A DNA stretch of 64,000 nucleotides from an uncultured Bacteroidales bacterium (GTDB lineage Bacteria > Bacteroidota > Bacteroidia > Bacteroidales > FEN-979). This document shows, piece by piece, positions 62,559 to 64,000 of the stretch (positions are counted from its first letter, which is position 1; each line of letters starts with the position of its first letter). The stretch lies in assembly GCA_903837605.1 (NCBI GenBank), contig CAILVF010000021.1, forward strand, positions 33,187 to 97,186, given 5' to 3'. A program made the translations under genes and the position numbers. The notes under the pieces are model-generated. The model had not been told where the DNA came from. It saw only the letters and a program-made list of their open reading frames with translations, and did no database searches.

Positions 62559-63905
62559 TTATTTAATACCGAACTCTTTTTTAATCTTAGCAACGTAATC
62601 CAGTTTTTCCCAGGCGAAGAAATCCACTTTCTTCAGGTAAATACCTTTACCATTGCCGTTGACGTTTTTAGGTTTGGCTCCTTTAACAGGATAGTAAACT
62701 TCAACTTCCCTGGTATAAGGGTCACGACCAAAATGACCATATGAAGCGGTCGGCACAAAAACCGGATTCTTGAGTCCGAAACGTTCAACAATGGCATATG
62801 GCCTCATGTCGAAAAGTTTGCTGATCTTCTCAGCGATTGCTCCGTCATGCAGTACGTTTCCTTTCTTGTCGGTTACCTTGGCAGTACCGTAGGTGTTCAC
62901 ATACAGTCCAACAGGTTGGGCAATGCCAATAGCATAGGCGACCTGGATTAATACCTGGTCGGCAACCCCTGCCGCAACCATGTTCTTGGCAATATGCCGG
63001 GCTGCATATGCAGCAGAACGGTCAACTTTTGAAGGGTCTTTTCCCGAGAAGGCACCTCCGCCATGTGCTCCGTGGCCTCCATAAGTGTCAACAATGATCT
63101 TTCTTCCTGTCAGGCCGGTATCCCCATGGGGGCCTCCGATTACAAATTTGCCGGTGGGGTTAACAAATAGTTTGATGTCATTCCCGAAGAATTTCTTGAT
63201 CCTTGCCGGCAGATTCTTTTTAACACGCGGAATAAGGATATTCAGAATGTCGGTGCGGATCTTGTCCTGCATTGCTTTCTCGGCAACTTTTTCAGCCTTT
63301 TCAGATTTGTCTTTTGGCTTTACAAAATCATCATGCTGGGTGCTTACAACAATTGCATCGATCCTCAGAGGCTGCCCGTTGTCATCATATTCAATTGTAA
63401 CCTGGGACTTGCTGTCGGGGCGCAGGTATTTCATCTGTTTCCCTTCGTGGCGGATTGCCGCCAGTTCCTGCAAAAGGATATGTGATAATTCACTGGATAA
63501 GGGCATGAAATTATCCATTTCACGGCATGCATAACCGAACATCATCCCCTGGTCGCCTGCTCCCTGGTCTTCCTTTTTCTCACGCACAACTCCCTGGTTG
63601 ATATCGGCAGACTGTTCATGTATGGTTGAAACCACGCCGCAGGAATCACAATCAAAGCGATATTCAGCTTTGGTGTATCCAATATTGCGGATGATCTTCC
63701 TTGCTGTTTCCTGGACGTCTACCCAGCCGTTGGTTTTTACTTCCCCTCCGCATACAACAAGCCCTGTTGTGACAAAGGTTTCACATGCCACCTTGGATTC
63801 GGGGTCCCAGCGCATGAATTCATCAAGCAATGCATCCGATATCTGATCGGCTACTTTATCAGGATGTCCTTCCGAAACGGACTCCGATGTAAATAAATAT
63901 CCCAT
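62559..63905 (-). CDS. metK: S-adenosylmethionine synthase
   Basis: 448 residues, longer than the usual 380-400. Makes SAM from methionine and [22 protein letters not shown] is the N-terminal site, [10 protein letters not shown] the ATP loop, and [22 protein letters not shown] the phosphate-binding block (split over about 282-303). An insert with [17 protein letters not shown] (about residues 197-213) accounts for part of the extra length. Upstream sequence to the window edge shows AATTACGAAT twice but no riboswitch I can recognise. Confidence 0.95.
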   Translation of the reverse strand: MGYLFTSESVSEGHPDKVADQISDALLDEFMRWDPESKVACETFVTTGLVVCGGEVKTNGWVDVQETARKIIRNIGYTKAEYRFDCDSCGVVSTIHEQSADINQGVVREKKEDQGAGDQGMMFGYACREMDNFMPLSSELSHILLQELAAIRHEGKQMKYLRPDSKSQVTIEYDDNGQPLRIDAIVVSTQHDDFVKPKDKSEKAEKVAEKAMQDKIRTDILNILIPRVKKNLPARIKKFFGNDIKLFVNPTGKFVIGGPHGDTGLTGRKIIVDTYGGHGAHGGGAFSGKDPSKVDRSAAYAARHIAKNMVAAGVADQVLIQVAYAIGIAQPVGLYVNTYGTAKVTDKKGNVLHDGAIAEKISKLFDMRPYAIVERFGLKNPVFVPTASYGHFGRDPYTREVEVYYPVKGAKPKNVNGNGKGIYLKKVDFFAWEKLDYVAKIKKEFGIK

Positions 63906-64000
63906 AATTAAAAAATTACGAATTAGAAATTAAAATTACGAATAAAAAAAATGAAGCTGATTTGTGATTGAAGGAAGGAAAGTTTTTAGCATTTTTTTCC

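Noticed and set aside
63906..64000. SAM riboswitch upstream of metK
   Set aside because: Only 95 AT-rich bases are available, with no recognisable pairing core; the twice-occurring AATTACGAAT is not a riboswitch signature.

Overview
The window reads as a gene-dense piece of a Bacteroidota chromosome, most likely from a Bacteroidales-like, probably anaerobic lineage. The evidence is type IX secretion (T9SS) C-terminal sorting domains on three secreted proteins, repeated TAnnTTTG promoter -7 boxes (the Bacteroidota SigA signature), a DUF2723 membrane glycosyltransferase, Bacteroidota-style LptD/OstA proteins, an OmpP1/FadL porin, and futalosine-pathway menaquinone genes. I see no phage, transposase, CRISPR array, rRNA or tRNA.

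Layout. 1-4.9 kb: a cut-off PP1-type phosphatase with gpmA, then divergently a DUF2723 glycosyltransferase coupled to a NodB deacetylase. 4.8-11.4 kb: radC, birA, a barrel-like protein, a tiny lipoprotein, ung, an MbnP/MbnH-like pair and ispE. 11.4-15.5 kb: an LptF/G permease, a GT39 enzyme and tgt on the minus strand. 15.6-19.5 kb: GT2, an ECF sigma factor and hutU. 19.5-23.2 kb: two peptidases and a DUF6263-like protein. 23.6-26.3 kb: an overlapping operon of ECF sigma, membrane anti-sigma-like protein and secreted CHAT protease. 26.3-34.5 kb: ridA, lptD, a SPOR-type amidase, an MCE/MlaD protein, an OstA (LptA-like) protein and a winged-helix/membrane-protein pair with a palindromic operator. 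34.9-38.3 kb: gatE and gatD, the amidotransferase type regarded as archaeal. 38.3-52.3 kb: a ClC channel, xth, a gluzincin-propeller-barrel protein, hldD, a PLP decarboxylase, mqnD and mqnB, an MFS transporter, a T9SS serine protease and mqnE. 52.3-64 kb: plsC, rluD, a T9SS protein, a PASTA protein, ddl, rdgB, an SGNH hydrolase, a FadL porin, a CYTH protein and metK.

Themes. Many genes build or police the envelope (LptD, OstA, LptF/G, HldD, MlaD, Ddl, amidase, FadL, peptidases). Three of the menaquinone futalosine enzymes (MqnB, MqnD, MqnE) lie within 5.3 kb.

The most unusual signal is a set of locus-specific 7- or 8-bp tandem repeat tracts at gene 3' ends (about 4.85, 6.55, 9.27, 26.75, 31.95, 44.84 and 56.08 kb). 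In several the gene's own stop codon is the first repeat's stop codon, and because the unit is not a multiple of three the stop rotates through all frames. Between two convergent gene pairs the tracts are inverted and could form long hairpins. One tract extends as a 32-bp perfect inverted repeat around the start codon of the MbnH-like gene, and a related heptamer tract has entered the reading frame of a PLP decarboxylase. I regard this repeat system, the ECF-CHAT operon and bacterial GatDE as the best candidates for follow-up.
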